From Syntrophorhabdales bacterium (GTDB lineage: Bacteria; Desulfobacterota; Syntrophorhabdia; Syntrophorhabdales; WCHB1-27): 57,547 nucleotides of DNA. Below the pieces are notes generated by a model. The model was not told the origin of the DNA. It saw nothing but the letters and a program-made list of their open reading frames with translations, and searched no databases. Below are positions 1 to 10,700 of the stretch, piece by piece. Each line of letters starts with the position of its first letter. Position 1 is the first letter of the stretch. The stretch spans positions 1 to 57,547 of the forward strand of contig DATKNH010000094.1 in NCBI GenBank assembly GCA_035541455.1, read 5' to 3'. Made by a program: the position numbers and the translations under genes.

Positions 1-1
1 G

Positions 2-136
2 GTCATGCCCGGGGACAACGTAACCCTCACCGTAGAACTCGTTACCCCCATCGCCCTCGAGAAGGAACTCCGCTTCGCCATCAGGGAAGGCGGCAAGACC
101 GTGGGCGCAGGGGTAGTCACGGAGATACAGGAGTAG
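2..136 (+). CDS. tuf: Elongation factor Tu, C-terminal fragment
   Basis: The window opens inside a gene and only the last 44 codons are present. The translated tail contains [16 protein letters not shown] and [15 protein letters not shown], which are the signature of domain 3 of EF-Tu. EF-Tu is the GTPase that delivers aminoacyl-tRNA to the ribosome. The next genes (rpmG, tRNA-Trp, secE, nusG) match the usual bacterial order. It is truncated by the window edge, not by mutation. Confidence 0.95.
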   Translation, partial: VMPGDNVTLTVELVTPIALEKELRFAIREGGKTVGAGVVTEIQE

Positions 137-174
137 GAGCCCTAACGGCAGGAAGAAATGGCTAGGAGCGAACG

Positions 175-324
175 ATGAGGCAGCTAGTTATTCTCGCGTG
201 TTCGGAATGCAAGAATAGAAACTACACTACCACAAAAAACAAGCAGAAAACACCAGACAGGCTGGAGCTAAGCAAGTACTGTAAGTTTTGCAAAAAGCAC
301 ACGGCACATAAGGAAACAAAATAA
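175..324 (+). CDS. rpmG: Ribosomal protein L33
   Basis: A 49-residue protein, too short for many ORF callers. It has the four-cysteine zinc-ribbon pattern of the C+ type of L33: Cys9 and Cys12 (ACSEC), then Cys36 and Cys39 (YCKFC). It is a large-subunit ribosomal protein. It starts at ATG 175, 38 bases after tuf stops, and ends one base before tRNA-Trp, so it is probably co-transcribed with tuf, the tRNA and secE. Keeping all four cysteines suggests the zinc-binding rather than the zinc-free paralogue. Confidence 0.95.
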   Translation: MRQLVILACSECKNRNYTTTKNKQKTPDRLELSKYCKFCKKHTAHKETK

Positions 325-325
325 A

Positions 326-399
326 AGGCCAGTAGCTCTAACGGATAGAGCACCGGACTCCAAATCCGGGTGTTGGGGGTTCGAATCCCTCCTGGCCTG
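326..399 (+). tRNA. tRNA-Trp (CCA anticodon)
   Basis: The cloverleaf folds by eye. The acceptor stem is AGGCCAG (326-332) with CTGGCCT (392-398). The anticodon stem is CCGGA with TCCGG around the loop CTCCAAA, giving anticodon CCA at 360-362. The T-loop is TTCGAAT. The discriminator base is G399 and the 3' CCA is not encoded. Its position between rpmG and secE is typical of many bacteria. Confidence 0.96.
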
Positions 400-416
400 T
401 GTATTGCGAGGACGCG

Positions 417-620
417 ATGGACATCAGGGAACAGATCGACAACCTGAAGACCTATTTCAAAGAGGTATATCTGGAGACTAAAAGAGTTACGTTTCCCTCG
501 AGAAAAGAGGCCCTCAAGGGCACGTACGTGATCCTGATTACAGTGGTTATCGCAGCACTATTCCTTGGCATCGTTGACGTAGGACTTGCAAAGATCGTGC
601 AGGCGTTGTTCCGTGGATAG
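417..620 (+). CDS. secE: Preprotein translocase subunit SecE
   Basis: A 67-residue single-span SecE, a stabilising subunit of the SecYEG channel. The conserved amphipathic stretch (YLETKRVTFPSRKEAL, about residues 16-31) comes before one C-terminal transmembrane helix (about 36-60). An in-frame GTG at 399 would overlap the tRNA discriminator base. ATG 417, preceded by GCGAGGA, is therefore the better start. nusG follows 16 bases after its stop. Confidence 0.93.
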   Translation: MDIREQIDNLKTYFKEVYLETKRVTFPSRKEALKGTYVILITVVIAALFLGIVDVGLAKIVQALFRG

Positions 621-636
621 CCCCGTGGATAGTACG

Positions 637-1167
637 ATGGAAAAGAAGTGGTACGTCGTTCATACTTACTCCGGCTACGAGCAGAAGGTGAAGGAGGGGC
701 TGGAGGAACGCATAAAGACGAGCAAAATGGAAGAAAGCTTTGGAGAAATTATTGTTCCGTCAGAAGTGATAATGGAGCGGGTAAAAGGGCAGGTCAAGAA
801 ATCGCAGAGAACCATTTTTCCCGGCTACATTATCGTGCAGATGGACATGAATGAAGACACCTGGTACCTTGTGCGGAATACACCGAAAGTGACAGGATTT
901 GTCGGCTACGGCATGAAGCCCACCCCGTTGCCTGATGATGAAGTGAAGGACCTTGTCTACGCGATTCAGGAAGGGAAGGGCAAGATCAAGCCAAAAATTC
1001 GCTTTGATAAGGGCGATAACGTCAAGGTGATTGAGGGGCCATTTTCCAATTTTACGGGAAGCGTAGAGGAGATTAAGCCGGAAAAAGGAAAAGTAAAAGT
1101 GCTTCTCAATATTTTCGGGAGGACAACGCCTGTAGAGCTGGATTTCATGCAGATTGAGAAGATGTAG
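637..1167 (+). CDS. nusG: Transcription elongation/antitermination factor NusG
   Basis: A 176-residue NusG. The N-terminal NGN domain begins MEKKWYVVHTYSGYE and contains FPGYI and the VRNTPKVTGFVG segment. The C-terminal KOW domain contains GDNVKVIEGPFSNFTG. It binds RNA polymerase and links it to Rho or the ribosome. ATG 637 is chosen because family members begin exactly at this motif, and an upstream in-frame extension would run into secE. The secE-nusG order is canonical. Confidence 0.96.
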   Translation: MEKKWYVVHTYSGYEQKVKEGLEERIKTSKMEESFGEIIVPSEVIMERVKGQVKKSQRTIFPGYIIVQMDMNEDTWYLVRNTPKVTGFVGYGMKPTPLPDDEVKDLVYAIQEGKGKIKPKIRFDKGDNVKVIEGPFSNFTGSVEEIKPEKGKVKVLLNIFGRTTPVELDFMQIEKM

Positions 1168-1240
1168 GGAGACAGCCGATCGCCGACTGCCAGAAAGAGA
1201 GCAAGACGGCACAGGTGTATTTTTCTGTTTTCCAGTTCCA

Positions 1241-1265
1241 AGCTATAAGCTGACCGCTGATAGCT
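1241..1265 (+). other. Hairpin before rplK
   Basis: Arms AGCTATAAGC (1241-1250) and GCTGATAGCT (1256-1265) pair with one internal mismatch around the loop TGACC. It lies in the nusG-rplK gap, 23 bases before the rplK start. There is no T-tract, so it is not a classic terminator. It could be a processing site, a small intergenic repeat, or part of an L1/L11 translational control region. Confidence 0.4.
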
Positions 1266-1288
1266 GATTCACACAAAGGAGTTTCAGG

Positions 1289-1714
1289 ATGGCAAAGAAA
1301 ATAGTGGCTATGGTCAAACTTCAGCTTCCTGCCGGGCAGGCCACGCCCTCACCACCTGTCGGACCGGCGCTCGGCCAGCATGGTGTAAACATCATGGAGT
1401 TTTGCAAGGCCTATAACGAGCGAACGAAAAGTCAAGAAGGAAGTGTCATTCCGGTAATCATAACCATATTTTCAGACCGGAGCTTTACGTTCATCACTAA
1501 AACGCCGCCGGTGAGTTATCTTCTCAAGAAAGCCGTGAAGCTGGCAAAAGGCTCGAACGCGCCAAAAAAAGAGATGGTCGGTTCCATTACAAAATCTCAG
1601 GTCCAGGAAATTGCCCAGTTAAAAATGGTCGATTTAAATGCGAAGGATCTTGCTGGGGCGATGAGAATCGTCGAGGGCTCGGCAAGAAGCATGGGGTTGG
1701 AAGTAACGGAGTAG
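1289..1714 (+). CDS. rplK: Ribosomal protein L11
   Basis: A 141-residue L11, the normal length. The N-terminal domain carries the proline-rich segment [24 protein letters not shown]. The C-terminal rRNA-binding domain has [11 protein letters not shown] and [11 protein letters not shown]11 forms the GTPase-associated centre with 23S rRNA and is needed for stringent-factor activation. ATG 1289 follows AAAGGAG at a good spacing. It belongs to the rplKAJL-rpoBC transcription unit. Confidence 0.97.
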   Translation: MAKKIVAMVKLQLPAGQATPSPPVGPALGQHGVNIMEFCKAYNERTKSQEGSVIPVIITIFSDRSFTFITKTPPVSYLLKKAVKLAKGSNAPKKEMVGSITKSQVQEIAQLKMVDLNAKDLAGAMRIVEGSARSMGLEVTE

Positions 1715-1754
1715 GCTGATTCGGCTCTCGCTATCCAGCGCTTAAGCAGTCAGC

Positions 1755-1775
1755 AAGCTCCCGAGTAGGGGGCTT
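1755..1775 (+). other. Hairpin in the rplK-rplA gap
   Basis: An 8-bp stem with one G-U wobble (AAGCTCCC 1755-1762, GGGGGCTT 1768-1775) around GAGTA. A second weaker hairpin (AAGCC/GGCTT at 1789-1809) is followed by five Ts just before rplA. Together they may modulate the L11:L1 ratio, but no specific family is recognised. Confidence 0.4.
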
Positions 1776-1829
1776 AGGCTGATAAATGAAGCCCGATAGC
1801 TGATGGCTTGATTTTTATGAGGTGGGTAC

Positions 1830-2534
1830 ATGGCACACACGGGAAAAAACTATAAGGCAGCTAGGGCTAAGGTGGACAGGGAGAGAAGGTACGCTTTGGA
1901 AGAGGCCGTTGACCTCCTTTCCGAAGTGCGCACCGCTAAATTTGACGAAACGGTTGAGCTGGCTTTCCGGCTCGGCGTCGACCCCCGACATGCCGATCAG
2001 ATGGTAAGAGGTTCAGTTGTTCTGCCCAATGGCCTTGGAAAAAAAGTGAGAGTGCTTGTCTTTGCGAAAGGACAGAAAGAGAAAGAGGCCGAGGAAGCAG
2101 GGGCTGACTTTTTTGGCTCGGACGAACTCATAGACAAAATCCAAAAAGGATGGCTCGATTTTGACAAGGCGATAGCAACGCCCGACATGATGGGGCAGGT
2201 CAGCAAGCTAGGCAAAATTCTCGGGCCGAGAGGGCTTATGCCCAACCCTAAAGTGGGCACGGTCACCTTCGAAGTTGCGAAAGCGATTCAGGAGTTGAAG
2301 GCTGGCCGGGTGGAGTTTAGAGTCGACAAGGCTGGAAACGTTCATGTTCCTGTGGGAAAAGCGAGTTTTGGCAAAGAAAAACTTCTGGAAAATATCAATA
2401 TGCTATTCGAGACTGTGATCCGGCTCAAGCCCTCTTCAAGCAAGGGCACCTATGTGAAGGGTGTCGCTATCAGCACAACGATGAGCCCGGGCATAAAAAT
2501 CGATCCTGCCTATGTGAGAAGTTTGAGCAAGTAA
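1830..2534 (+). CDS. rplA: Ribosomal protein L1
   Basis: A 234-residue L1, which forms the L1 stalk and acts as translational repressor of its own operon in other bacteria. It contains the family signature around [19 protein letters not shown] and the N-terminal [31 protein letters not shown] type segment. The start ATG 1830 lies after AGGTGGGTAC. A GTG-free reading frame of normal length and the neighbours rplK and rplJ make the call secure. Confidence 0.97.
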   Translation: MAHTGKNYKAARAKVDRERRYALEEAVDLLSEVRTAKFDETVELAFRLGVDPRHADQMVRGSVVLPNGLGKKVRVLVFAKGQKEKEAEEAGADFFGSDELIDKIQKGWLDFDKAIATPDMMGQVSKLGKILGPRGLMPNPKVGTVTFEVAKAIQELKAGRVEFRVDKAGNVHVPVGKASFGKEKLLENINMLFETVIRLKPSSSKGTYVKGVAISTTMSPGIKIDPAYVRSLSK

Positions 2535-2542
2535 GGGAAAAA

Positions 2543-2627
2543 GTCAGAGAAAGTAGGTGTGGCATAGTGCATGCCATTAAACGATCACGGCCTACCGAGA
2601 CTTTACTGTCATGTTTATCTCTCTGAC
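2543..2627 (+). promoter_or_regulatory. Ribosomal protein L10 leader (autoregulatory RNA)
   Basis: The rplA-rplJ gap folds like the L10 leader. The closing stem GTCAGAGA (2543-2550) pairs perfectly with TCTCTGAC (2620-2627). An inner stem GTAGG (2553-2557) pairs with CCTAC (2591-2595). An apical stem GGCAT (2561-2565) pairs with ATGCC (2571-2575). The AGTAGGTG and GCCTACCGAG segments are the conserved core of this RNA. In other bacteria L10(L12)4 binds it to repress rplJL. Confidence 0.85.
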
Positions 2628-2666
2628 CTTCCATACATATCATAAGGAAAGGAGGGATGAGACCAA

Positions 2667-3188
2667 GTGGAAAGAAAGGCCAAACAAGTTGTTGTAGAAG
2701 AGCTCGAGTCGAAGCTGAAGCGAGCGCGTGCCCTGTTCTTAGCTGAGTATAGTGGCATGAATGTCGCTCAGATGACTCGGCTCCGCAGGGAACTGCAGCA
2801 CTCCGGCGCGGAATTCAAGGTAACGAAGAATACGCTCCTGAGATTAGCCGCAACCGGGACAGACGCAGAGGCTATTCGGGATCAGTTTACCGGTCCCAAC
2901 GCGGTTATCTGCAGTTATTCGGACCCGGCGGCAGTGGCAAAGCTGTTGTCGTCTATTGCCAAAGAGATTCCGTTTCTAAAGGTGAAGTCAGGAGTCTTTG
3001 GCAAGCAGCGGTTGGGCCCCGATGATGTGGTAAGGCTTGCCACACTGCCTTCCAGAGAAGTACTGCTCAGCAAACTGCTCGGGCTGTTGCAGGCATCGCC
3101 GCAGAGACTGGTGGGTGTGCTCGCAGCCAATCTGAACAAGCTTATGTGGACACTGAGCGCAATCAAAAATCAAAAAGAAGCGACATGA
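2667..3188 (+). CDS. rplJ: Ribosomal protein L10
   Basis: A 173-residue L10, the base of the L12 stalk. Recognisable family segments are ARALFLAEYSGMNVAQMTRLRRELQ, KVTKNTLLRLA and FTGPNAVICSY. The C-terminal helix that binds L12 dimers is present (LAANLNKLMWTLSAIKNQK). It starts with GTG at 2667. The strong AAGGAAAGGAGG lies 11-20 bases upstream, and the only nearby ATG (2657) is out of frame. It follows the L10 leader. Confidence 0.95.
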   Translation: MERKAKQVVVEELESKLKRARALFLAEYSGMNVAQMTRLRRELQHSGAEFKVTKNTLLRLAATGTDAEAIRDQFTGPNAVICSYSDPAAVAKLLSSIAKEIPFLKVKSGVFGKQRLGPDDVVRLATLPSREVLLSKLLGLLQASPQRLVGVLAANLNKLMWTLSAIKNQKEAT

Positions 3189-3203
3189 AGGAGGATGGTG
3201 CAT

Positions 3204-3596
3204 ATGGCTGTCAGTAGGGAAGAAGTTATACAGTTCATAGAGAACATGACATTGCTGGAGCTTTCAGATTTCATAAAGGCCCTGGAAGAGAAGTTCGGTG
3301 TTCAGGCTGCGATGCCCATGATGGCAGCAGGAGCGCCGGCAGCAGGAGCGCCGGCAGCGGCTGCAGAACCGGCCGAGGAGCAAACGGAGTTCAACGTTAT
3401 CCTGACCGGCTACGAGGCCGACAAGAAGATCCAGGTGATCAAAGTTGTCAGGGCCATTACGAGCCTGGGCTTGAAGGAAGCGAAGGATCTGGTCGAAGGC
3501 GTACCCAAGCCGGTTAAAGAGGGTGTTTCGAAGCAGGAAGCTGAATCGATAAAGAAGCAGCTTGCGGAAGTCAGCGGACAGGTCAAGGTTGAGTAA
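3204..3596 (+). CDS. rplL: Ribosomal protein L7/L12
   Basis: A 130-residue L12. It has an N-terminal dimerisation domain ([26 protein letters not shown]), an Ala/Gly/Pro hinge with a repeated [13 protein letters not shown] tract, and the C-terminal factor-binding domain ([22 protein letters not shown]). An ATG at 3195 also exists. The Shine-Dalgarno AAGGAGG ends at 3194, directly touching that ATG but nine bases before ATG 3204. The latter is therefore the start. Confidence 0.96.
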   Translation: MAVSREEVIQFIENMTLLELSDFIKALEEKFGVQAAMPMMAAGAPAAGAPAAAAEPAEEQTEFNVILTGYEADKKIQVIKVVRAITSLGLKEAKDLVEGVPKPVKEGVSKQEAESIKKQLAEVSGQVKVE

Positions 3597-3609
3597 ACAT
3601 AAGGGTCGG

Positions 3610-3646
3610 GGGCCAAGGACTGAGGTCACACAACTGCACTTGGCCC
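3610..3646 (+). other. rplL-rpoB intergenic hairpin
   Basis: GGGCCAAG (3610-3617) and CTTGGCCC (3639-3646) form a perfect 8-bp stem with a 21-base loop. There is no following T-tract. In several bacteria this gap holds an attenuator or an RNase III processing site that lowers rpoBC expression relative to rplL. That role here is an inference from position. Confidence 0.5.
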
Positions 3647-3673
3647 TAATCCTATAAAAGAGGTACAAGACGC

Positions 3674-6600
3674 ATGAGGCAAACCTTTCATAATAAGATA
3701 TTACGGAAAAGTTTCGGGAAGCTGGAAGAGATACTCGACATTTCCAACCTTATCGAGATACAAACGGCTTCATACGAAAATTTTCTTCAACACGGTCTCA
3801 CCGTAGAAGAGAGAAAGAACGTAGGACTGCAGGCAGTCTTTACCAGCGTATTTCCGATCAAGGACGCACACGATACCACGTCGCTCGAATTTGTGAAGTA
3901 TGAAATTGCGGACCCCAAGTACTCGGAAGAAGAGTGTGTGGTCAGAGGCCTGACGTTCGCGGCTCCCATGAAGGTGACCATCCGGCTCGTGGTGTGGAAT
4001 GTGGACCCGGTGGCCAAGACACGGGAGATCAGAGCGGTCAAGGAGCAGGACGTCTATTTCGGTGAAATCCCGTTGATGACGGAACGCGGCACATTCATAA
4101 TTAACGGAACAGAACGGGTGATCGTAAGTCAACTTCACCGTTCTCCTGGAGTCTACTTCAGCGCCGATCAGTCCAAGACGCTCTTCAGCGGCAATTTCAC
4201 GTACACCGCCCGGATCATTCCCTACAGGGGTTCGTGGCTGGACTTTGAATTTGACCATAAGGACCTGCTTTATGTAAGAATCGACAAACGCAAAAAGATC
4301 CCGGTCACCTTGCTGCTTCGGGCTCTCGGCTATACGGAAAAGGCAATTCTGGATTACTTCTACGATAAAGAAACCATCATCCTGAAAGAGAAGAAGATCT
4401 TCAAGCAGACCCCGCTCTCTTTGCTGGTAGGGCAAAAGGCTCCTTCAGACATAGTAAACGCGGAGACCGAGGAAGTACTGGTCAAGAAGCATAAGAAAAT
4501 CACAAAGTCCGTGATTAAGAAGATGGAGCTGGCACGTATCACGCAGATACCGGTCGACCAGGCTGACGTAATCGGCAAGGTCGCAGCGAGCGACGTAGTC
4601 GACCCTGCGACGAATGAAGTCGTGATCCCCATTAACAAAGAGATTACAGAAGATGATCTCGACAAGATTCAGAAGAGGAAGATAAAGCAGTTCGACATCC
4701 TCTTCATTGATAACCTGAACGTCAGCTCATCTCTTAGGGATACCCTGGTTATTGATAAAGCCGGAACAAAGGAAGAAGCGCTTCTTGAAATCTACCGTAA
4801 GTTGAGACCCGGAGACCCGCCCACGTATGAGTTCGCCGAAGCGTTGGTGCATAACATGTTCTTCTCGCCCGAACGGTATGACCTTTCAAAGGTGGGCAGG
4901 TTGAAGATGAATCATCGCTTGAGCATCGATGTCCCAATCGATGTGGTGACGCTGCGCAAGGAAGACATCATCGAGGTGGTGAGGCAACTACTGCGGCTTA
5001 AAGATTCCAGGGGCCAGGGAGACGACATTGACCATCTCGGCAACCGGCGTGTCCGCACCGTGGGAGAACTTCTCGAGAACCAGTTCAGGATGGGGCTTGT
5101 CAGGATGGAGAGGGCCATCAAAGAAAGACTGACGTTCCCGGAGATGGAGACGTTGATGCCTCATGACCTGGTGAATCCAAAGCCGGTTGCAACCGCAATT
5201 AAAGACTTTTTTGCGAGCAGCCAGCTGTCGCAGTTTATGGATCAAACGAATCCTCTCTCTGAGATAACGCACAAGAGAAGACTCTCAGCGTTGGGGCCGG
5301 GCGGCCTTACGCGCGAGCGTGCAGGCTTTGAGGTCCGGGACGTGCATCCGACACACTACGGCCGCATATGTCCCATAGAGACGCCTGAGGGGCCGAACAT
5401 CGGTCTCATTGCTTCGCTCTCGACCTATGCCCGCGTCAACGAGTTTGGCTTCATAGAGAGCCCCTATCGGGTCGTCCGGGACGGACGGGTCACTGCTGAG
5501 ATTAAGTACTTGAGCGCTCTCGACGAAGAACAGTATTTCGTTGCTCAGGCAAATGCTCCGGTTGATTCGAAAGGAAGATTTCTGCCAGATCTTCTTGTTT
5601 CAGCCAGGAAAGGAGGCGGATTTTACTGGATCGACCCGAAAGAAGTCGATCTTATGGACGTCTCCCCGAAACAGCTTGTCAGCGTCTCCGCGTCGCTGAT
5701 TCCGTTCCTTGAGCATGACGACGCCAACAGGGCTCTTATGGGATCAAACATGCAACGGCAGGCCGTTCCGCTGATCACTACAGAAGCGCCCCTGATCGGG
5801 ACAGGCATGGAAAGAATCGTGGGTCGTGATTCCAGGGTCAGCATCGTGGCACGTCATGGCGGAGTGGTGGAGAGTGTTGATGCCAACCGCATCATCGTCA
5901 AGTATGATGAGGGGAACGGTGCTGATGAGAGCGTGACAAAAATCGATGTATATAACTTATTGAAGTTCAGACGCTCGAACCAGGACACCTGTATTAACCA
6001 GAGGGTCGTGGTGCGGAAGGGCGACTTTGTCAAGAAGGGCGAAGTGCTCGCAGACGGACCATCTACCGACCGCGGAGAGCTTGCCCTTGGAAAGAATGTG
6101 CTCGTAGCCTTCATGCCGTGGAGGGGCTACAACTACGAAGACTCGGTCCTCATTAACGAGCGGCTCGTCAAAGAAGACACCTTTACCTCGATTCACATTG
6201 AGGAGCTGGAATGCGTGGTTCGGGACACCAAGCTCGGAAAGGAAGAAGTGACGCGAGACATCCCGAACGTCGGGGATGAAGCGCTGAAGGATCTTGATGA
6301 CAGCGGCATCATCAGGATAGGAGCGCCTGTCCGGCCCGGAGACATACTGGTGGGAAAAGTGACGCCAAAGGGTGAGACCCAGTTGACCCCGGAAGAGAAA
6401 CTTCTGCGTGCGATCTTCGGCGAGAAAGCCGGTGATGTTAAAGATACGTCGCTCCGTGTCCCGCACGGTATCGAAGGCATTGTCATCGATGTGAAGGTTC
6501 TTTCCAGGCGGGGCATTGACAAAGACGAGCGCTCCAGAATGATCGAGGATATAGAAATCTCGAACATCCTTAAGGATCAGGAAGATCAGATCAAGATTAT

Positions 6601-7783
6601 TCTTGAGTCCACGAGAGAAAGAATAACCCATCTGCTTGTCGGTAAGGCCGCACCCTCCGATATAAAGGACGGACGGGGCAAGGTGCTAATGAAGAAAGGG
6701 GAGCGCTTCACAAGAGAGAAGCTGAGCGTACTTAATCTCGATAAGTTGCAGGACGTGGAGTTCAGGAACGAGCAGCTGGAAGGGAAAGTCTCAAAGGTGC
6801 TCGATAGTCAGGAGAATCAGATCGAGATCATCAAGCTTTACTACGGAGATAAGATAAACAAGGTCAAAAAGGGGGACGAGTTACCTCCGGGCGTGCTCAA
6901 GACCATCAAAGTGTATGTGGCGATGAAACGCAAAGTGGCCGTAGGGGACAAGGTTTCCGGTAGGCACGGGAACAAGGGTATCGTCTCTGTTATTCTTCCT
7001 GATGAGGACATGCCGTTTACCGACGAGGGGATTTCCGTCGACGTAGTGCTCAACCCGCTCGGCGTGCCTTCGCGAATGAACGCAGGCCAGATCCTTGAAA
7101 CCCACCTGGGATGGGCTTCCAGCGAGCTCGGCCGCAAGATAGGACTTCTCATCGAGACCGTAAATAGTCCCTCCGCCATTCGAAAGTGGATCAAGGGGAT
7201 AATGGGCGGAGGAGAAATGAACAAGTTCGTCGATGGATTGAGTGATGAAGAGGTGCTCGAGCTGGCGTCCCATCTCAAGAAAGGTGTGCACATGTCGGTA
7301 CCTGTTTTTGATGGGGCTAAAGAAGAAGAGATAGGGGAACTCTTTGCGAAAGCCGGCCTTCCGGAGAGCAGGCAGATAACGGTGTTCGACGGCAGGACCG
7401 GCGAACCGTTCCATCACAAAGTAACGCTGGGCACGATGTACCTGCTGAAGCTTCACCATCTGGTCGACGACAAGATCCACGCGCGTTCTATTGGTCCTTA
7501 CTCGCTGGTAACGCAGCAGCCTTTGGGCGGCAAAGCCCAATTCGGCGGCCAGAGACTGGGCGAAATGGAAGTGTGGGCGCTTGAGGCATACGGAGCCGCT
7601 TACTCGCTGCAGGAATTCCTGACGATCAAATCAGATGATGTGAGCGGAAGGGTCAAGGCATACGAAGCGATTGTGAAAGGTGAGGATGTGCTTGAGCCGA
7701 GCCTTCCCGAATCATTCAATGTTCTTGTAAAGGAACTACAAAGCCTTTGCATCAACGTTGATTTGATAAAAGAGGAAGGGTAA
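3674..7783 (+). CDS. rpoB: DNA-directed RNA polymerase subunit beta
   Basis: A 1369-residue beta subunit of the proteobacterial-length class. Seen in order: [18 protein letters not shown] at the N terminus, the rifampicin region ([44 protein letters not shown]), the [19 protein letters not shown] motif, the catalytic-site segment around [23 protein letters not shown], and the C-terminal [19 protein letters not shown]. Rifampicin-contact residues look like the ordinary sensitive type. It starts at ATG 3674 after AAGAGGT and is followed 13 bases later by rpoC. Confidence 0.98.
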   Translation: MRQTFHNKILRKSFGKLEEILDISNLIEIQTASYENFLQHGLTVEERKNVGLQAVFTSVFPIKDAHDTTSLEFVKYEIADPKYSEEECVVRGLTFAAPMKVTIRLVVWNVDPVAKTREIRAVKEQDVYFGEIPLMTERGTFIINGTERVIVSQLHRSPGVYFSADQSKTLFSGNFTYTARIIPYRGSWLDFEFDHKDLLYVRIDKRKKIPVTLLLRALGYTEKAILDYFYDKETIILKEKKIFKQTPLSLLVGQKAPSDIVNAETEEVLVKKHKKITKSVIKKMELARITQIPVDQADVIGKVAASDVVDPATNEVVIPINKEITEDDLDKIQKRKIKQFDILFIDNLNVSSSLRDTLVIDKAGTKEEALLEIYRKLRPGDPPTYEFAEALVHNMFFSPERYDLSKVGRLKMNHRLSIDVPIDVVTLRKEDIIEVVRQLLRLKDSRGQGDDIDHLGNRRVRTVGELLENQFRMGLVRMERAIKERLTFPEMETLMPHDLVNPKPVATAIKDFFASSQLSQFMDQTNPLSEITHKRRLSALGPGGLTRERAGFEVRDVHPTHYGRICPIETPEGPNIGLIASLSTYARVNEFGFIESPYRVVRDGRVTAEIKYLSALDEEQYFVAQANAPVDSKGRFLPDLLVSARKGGGFYWIDPKEVDLMDVSPKQLVSVSASLIPFLEHDDANRALMGSNMQRQAVPLITTEAPLIGTGMERIVGRDSRVSIVARHGGVVESVDANRIIVKYDEGNGADESVTKIDVYNLLKFRRSNQDTCINQRVVVRKGDFVKKGEVLADGPSTDRGELALGKNVLVAFMPWRGYNYEDSVLINERLVKEDTFTSIHIEELECVVRDTKLGKEEVTRDIPNVGDEALKDLDDSGIIRIGAPVRPGDILVGKVTPKGETQLTPEEKLLRAIFGEKAGDVKDTSLRVPHGIEGIVIDVKVLSRRGIDKDERSRMIEDIEISNILKDQEDQIKIILESTRERITHLLVGKAAPSDIKDGRGKVLMKKGERFTREKLSVLNLDKLQDVEFRNEQLEGKVSKVLDSQENQIEIIKLYYGDKINKVKKGDELPPGVLKTIKVYVAMKRKVAVGDKVSGRHGNKGIVSVILPDEDMPFTDEGISVDVVLNPLGVPSRMNAGQILETHLGWASSELGRKIGLLIETVNSPSAIRKWIKGIMGGGEMNKFVDGLSDEEVLELASHLKKGVHMSVPVFDGAKEEEIGELFAKAGLPESRQITVFDGRTGEPFHHKVTLGTMYLLKLHHLVDDKIHARSIGPYSLVTQQPLGGKAQFGGQRLGEMEVWALEAYGAAYSLQEFLTIKSDDVSGRVKAYEAIVKGEDVLEPSLPESFNVLVKELQSLCINVDLIKEEG

Positions 7784-7796
7784 GGGAGGAGAAAAT

Positions 7797-10700
7797 TTGG
7801 AAGACTATTTTAAGATTTTTGAGAAGCAAAAGGACCCGTTGAGTTACACAGCGATGAAACTCTCGCTTGCCTCTCCTGAGCTGATCGAGAAGTGGTCTTT
7901 CGGTGAGGTGAAGAAGCCGGAGACGATCAACTACAGGACGTTCAAGCCGGAAAAGGACGGCCTTTTCTGCGCCAGAATTTTCGGCCCGGTTAAAGACTAT
8001 GAGTGTATTTGCGGGAAATACAAGAGAATGAAGCACCGCGGCATCATTTGCGAGAAATGCGGCGTGGAGGTAATTCAATCCAAGGTGCGGAGGGAAAGGA
8101 TGGGGCATATACAGCTCGCATCCCCGATCGCGCACATCTGGTTTTTGAAAAGCATGCCCAGCAAGATAGGAACGCTGCTCGAGCTTTCCATTAAAGAGGT
8201 GGAGCGGGTTCTCTATTTTGAAATGTATATCGTGATCGAGCCTGGTCCTTCGCCGTATCAGTTTGCCGAGCTTATCACCGAGGAAAAATATCTTGAAGGC
8301 AGGGAGAAATATGGTGAGAAATTCGTAGGAGGGATCGGCGCAGAGGCTATGCGCGAATGCCTGAGGCGCATTGACGTGGAGAAGGTTTCCAAAGACATCA
8401 GAACAGAGATGCGCGATACCTCATCAGATGCCAAGCGGAAGAAGCTGGCCCGACGCCTGAAAGTAATAGATGCTTTTCGTATCTCGGGCGTGCGACCCGA
8501 CTGGATGATACTCGATATCATCCCTGTGCTTCCACCTGAGTTAAGACCGCTCGTGCCGTTGGATGGCGGAAGGTTTGCTACCTCGGACCTCAACGATCTC
8601 TACCGCCGGGTTATCAACAGGAACAACCGGCTGAAAAGGTTGATGGAGCTGAACGCGCCGGAGATCATCATACGGAATGAAAAACGAATGCTGCAGGAAG
8701 CAGTGGACGCTCTTTTTGACAACTCAAAAAGAGGCAGGATCGTCACGGGAACCAGCAAGCGACCGCTCAAGTCCTTAAGCGATATGCTTCGGGGCAAACA
8801 GGGTCGTTTTCGCCAGAACCTCCTGGGAAAAAGAGTAGACTACTCCGGTCGTTCGGTCATTGTGGTAGGCCCTGAGTTGAGGCTTCACCAGTGCGGCCTG
8901 CCGAAGCACATGGCACTGGAGCTCTTTAAGCCGTTTGTTTATAACAGACTGATACGCAAGGGTTTCGCGACTACCATCAAGAATGCCAAGAAGCTTGTCG
9001 AGAAAGAAAGGCCCGAAGTGTGGGATGTGCTGGAGGAGGCAATCAAAGAGCATCCTGTTCTCCTCAACAGAGCTCCGACCCTGCACCGGCTTGGGATTCA
9101 GGCGTTTGAGCCCATGCTGATTGACGGCAAGGCCATTCAGCTCCACCCCCTTGTCTGCCCTGCTTACAACGCTGACTTTGACGGCGACCAGATGGCTGTT
9201 CATGTTCCCCTCTCAATAGAAGCGCAGTCTGAGGCGCGCGTTCTGATGATGTCAACCAATAACATTCTTTCGCCGGCCAACGGAAGGCCGATCATCGTGC
9301 CGACACAGGATATCGTGCTCGGTCTTTACTATCTGACGATCGAAAGAAAATATCGAACAGGAGAAGGGAAAATATTCTCTGATCCGGAAGAGGTGACCAT
9401 AGCGTACGACTCCGGCGAGGTAGACCTGCACGCCCGGATAGATGTGCGCATGGATGGTGCCAGGGTTACCACAACACCGGGCCGGATTCTGCTGAGACAG
9501 GTTATCCCTGCGGAAATACCCTTTGATGTGATTAACCGCACGATGGACAAGAAAACAATAGGTCAGCTCGTTGACATCTGTTATCGCAAGGGCGGAGAAA
9601 AGGCGACCGTCATTCTTTCCGACAGACTCAAGGATATCGGGTTCTTTTATGCCACGCTGGGAGGAATCTCGATTTCTATCGATGACATGAAGATACCGCA
9701 AAGGAAAGAGGAGCTGATCAAGAAAGCCTCTCAGGAAGTAAAAGTCGTTCAGAACCAGTATTCAGAAGGCTTGATAACAGACGGTGAGCGATACAACAAG
9801 GTGATCGACATCTGGGCCGACGTCACCGAGCGCATTGCCGATGAACTCATGCGGGAGCTCGGTTCTGAAAAGGTTGAGGTGCCCGCGGTGCTGCCTGCCA
9901 AAGGCTTTATGCCGAAAAAAGGTGACGGTAAGCGGGCGAAGGCTGCACCTGCCCATCCTGTTGCCCGGCCGAAGTTTGAGTACCAGGACAGCCTCAACCC
10001 CATGTACATGATGGCCCATTCAGGCGCCAGAGGAAACGCGCAGCAGATACGCCAGCTGGCAGGCATGAGGGGTTTAATGGCCAAACCTTCCGGAGAAATT
10101 ATCGAAACCCCGATTACCAGCAACTTCCGCGAAGGCCTCACCGTGCTGCAGTATTTTATTTCTACCAGCGGTGCGAGAAAAGGTCTCGCAGATACGGCTC
10201 TCAAGACGGCAAATTCAGGCTATCTGACGAGAAGACTCGTGGACGTGGCGCATGACGTCATCGTAGCGGAGACGGACTGCGGTACGTTTGATGGGATTGA
10301 AGTAACTGCCCTGATGGAGGGCGGGGAGGTCATCGAACAGCTCGGCACCCGCATCCTCGGCAGGGTCTCGCTGGAAGAGCTTCGTGATCCTGATGGCGAG
10401 GTCATTGTCAGAAGAAATGATGAGATCAGGGAAGAGCATCTGAAGAAAATAGATGAAGCGGGTCTGGAAAAAGTGAGGATCCGCTCGGTGCTCACGTGCC
10501 GCTCGAAACGAGGTGTTTGCGCCCTTTGCTATGGCCGGGACCTTGCGAGAGGCAGGCTGGTAAGCATCGGGGAGGCTGTCGGCATCATTGCGGCCCAGTC
10601 GATAGGTGAGCCTGGAACGCAGCTTACGATGAGAACCTTCCATATCGGTGGCGCTGCATCCCGTCGTGTGGAGCAATCAACGTTGGAAGCCCGGAACGAA

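Noticed and set aside
1226-1806. Short GCTGATAGCTGA-like repeats around rplK as a mobile element
   Set aside because: No inverted terminal repeats, target duplications or transposase. They fold as small hairpins and are listed as such.
3195-3203. ATG 3195 as the rplL start
   Set aside because: It touches the Shine-Dalgarno directly (spacing zero). ATG 3204 has normal spacing and matches the family N terminus.
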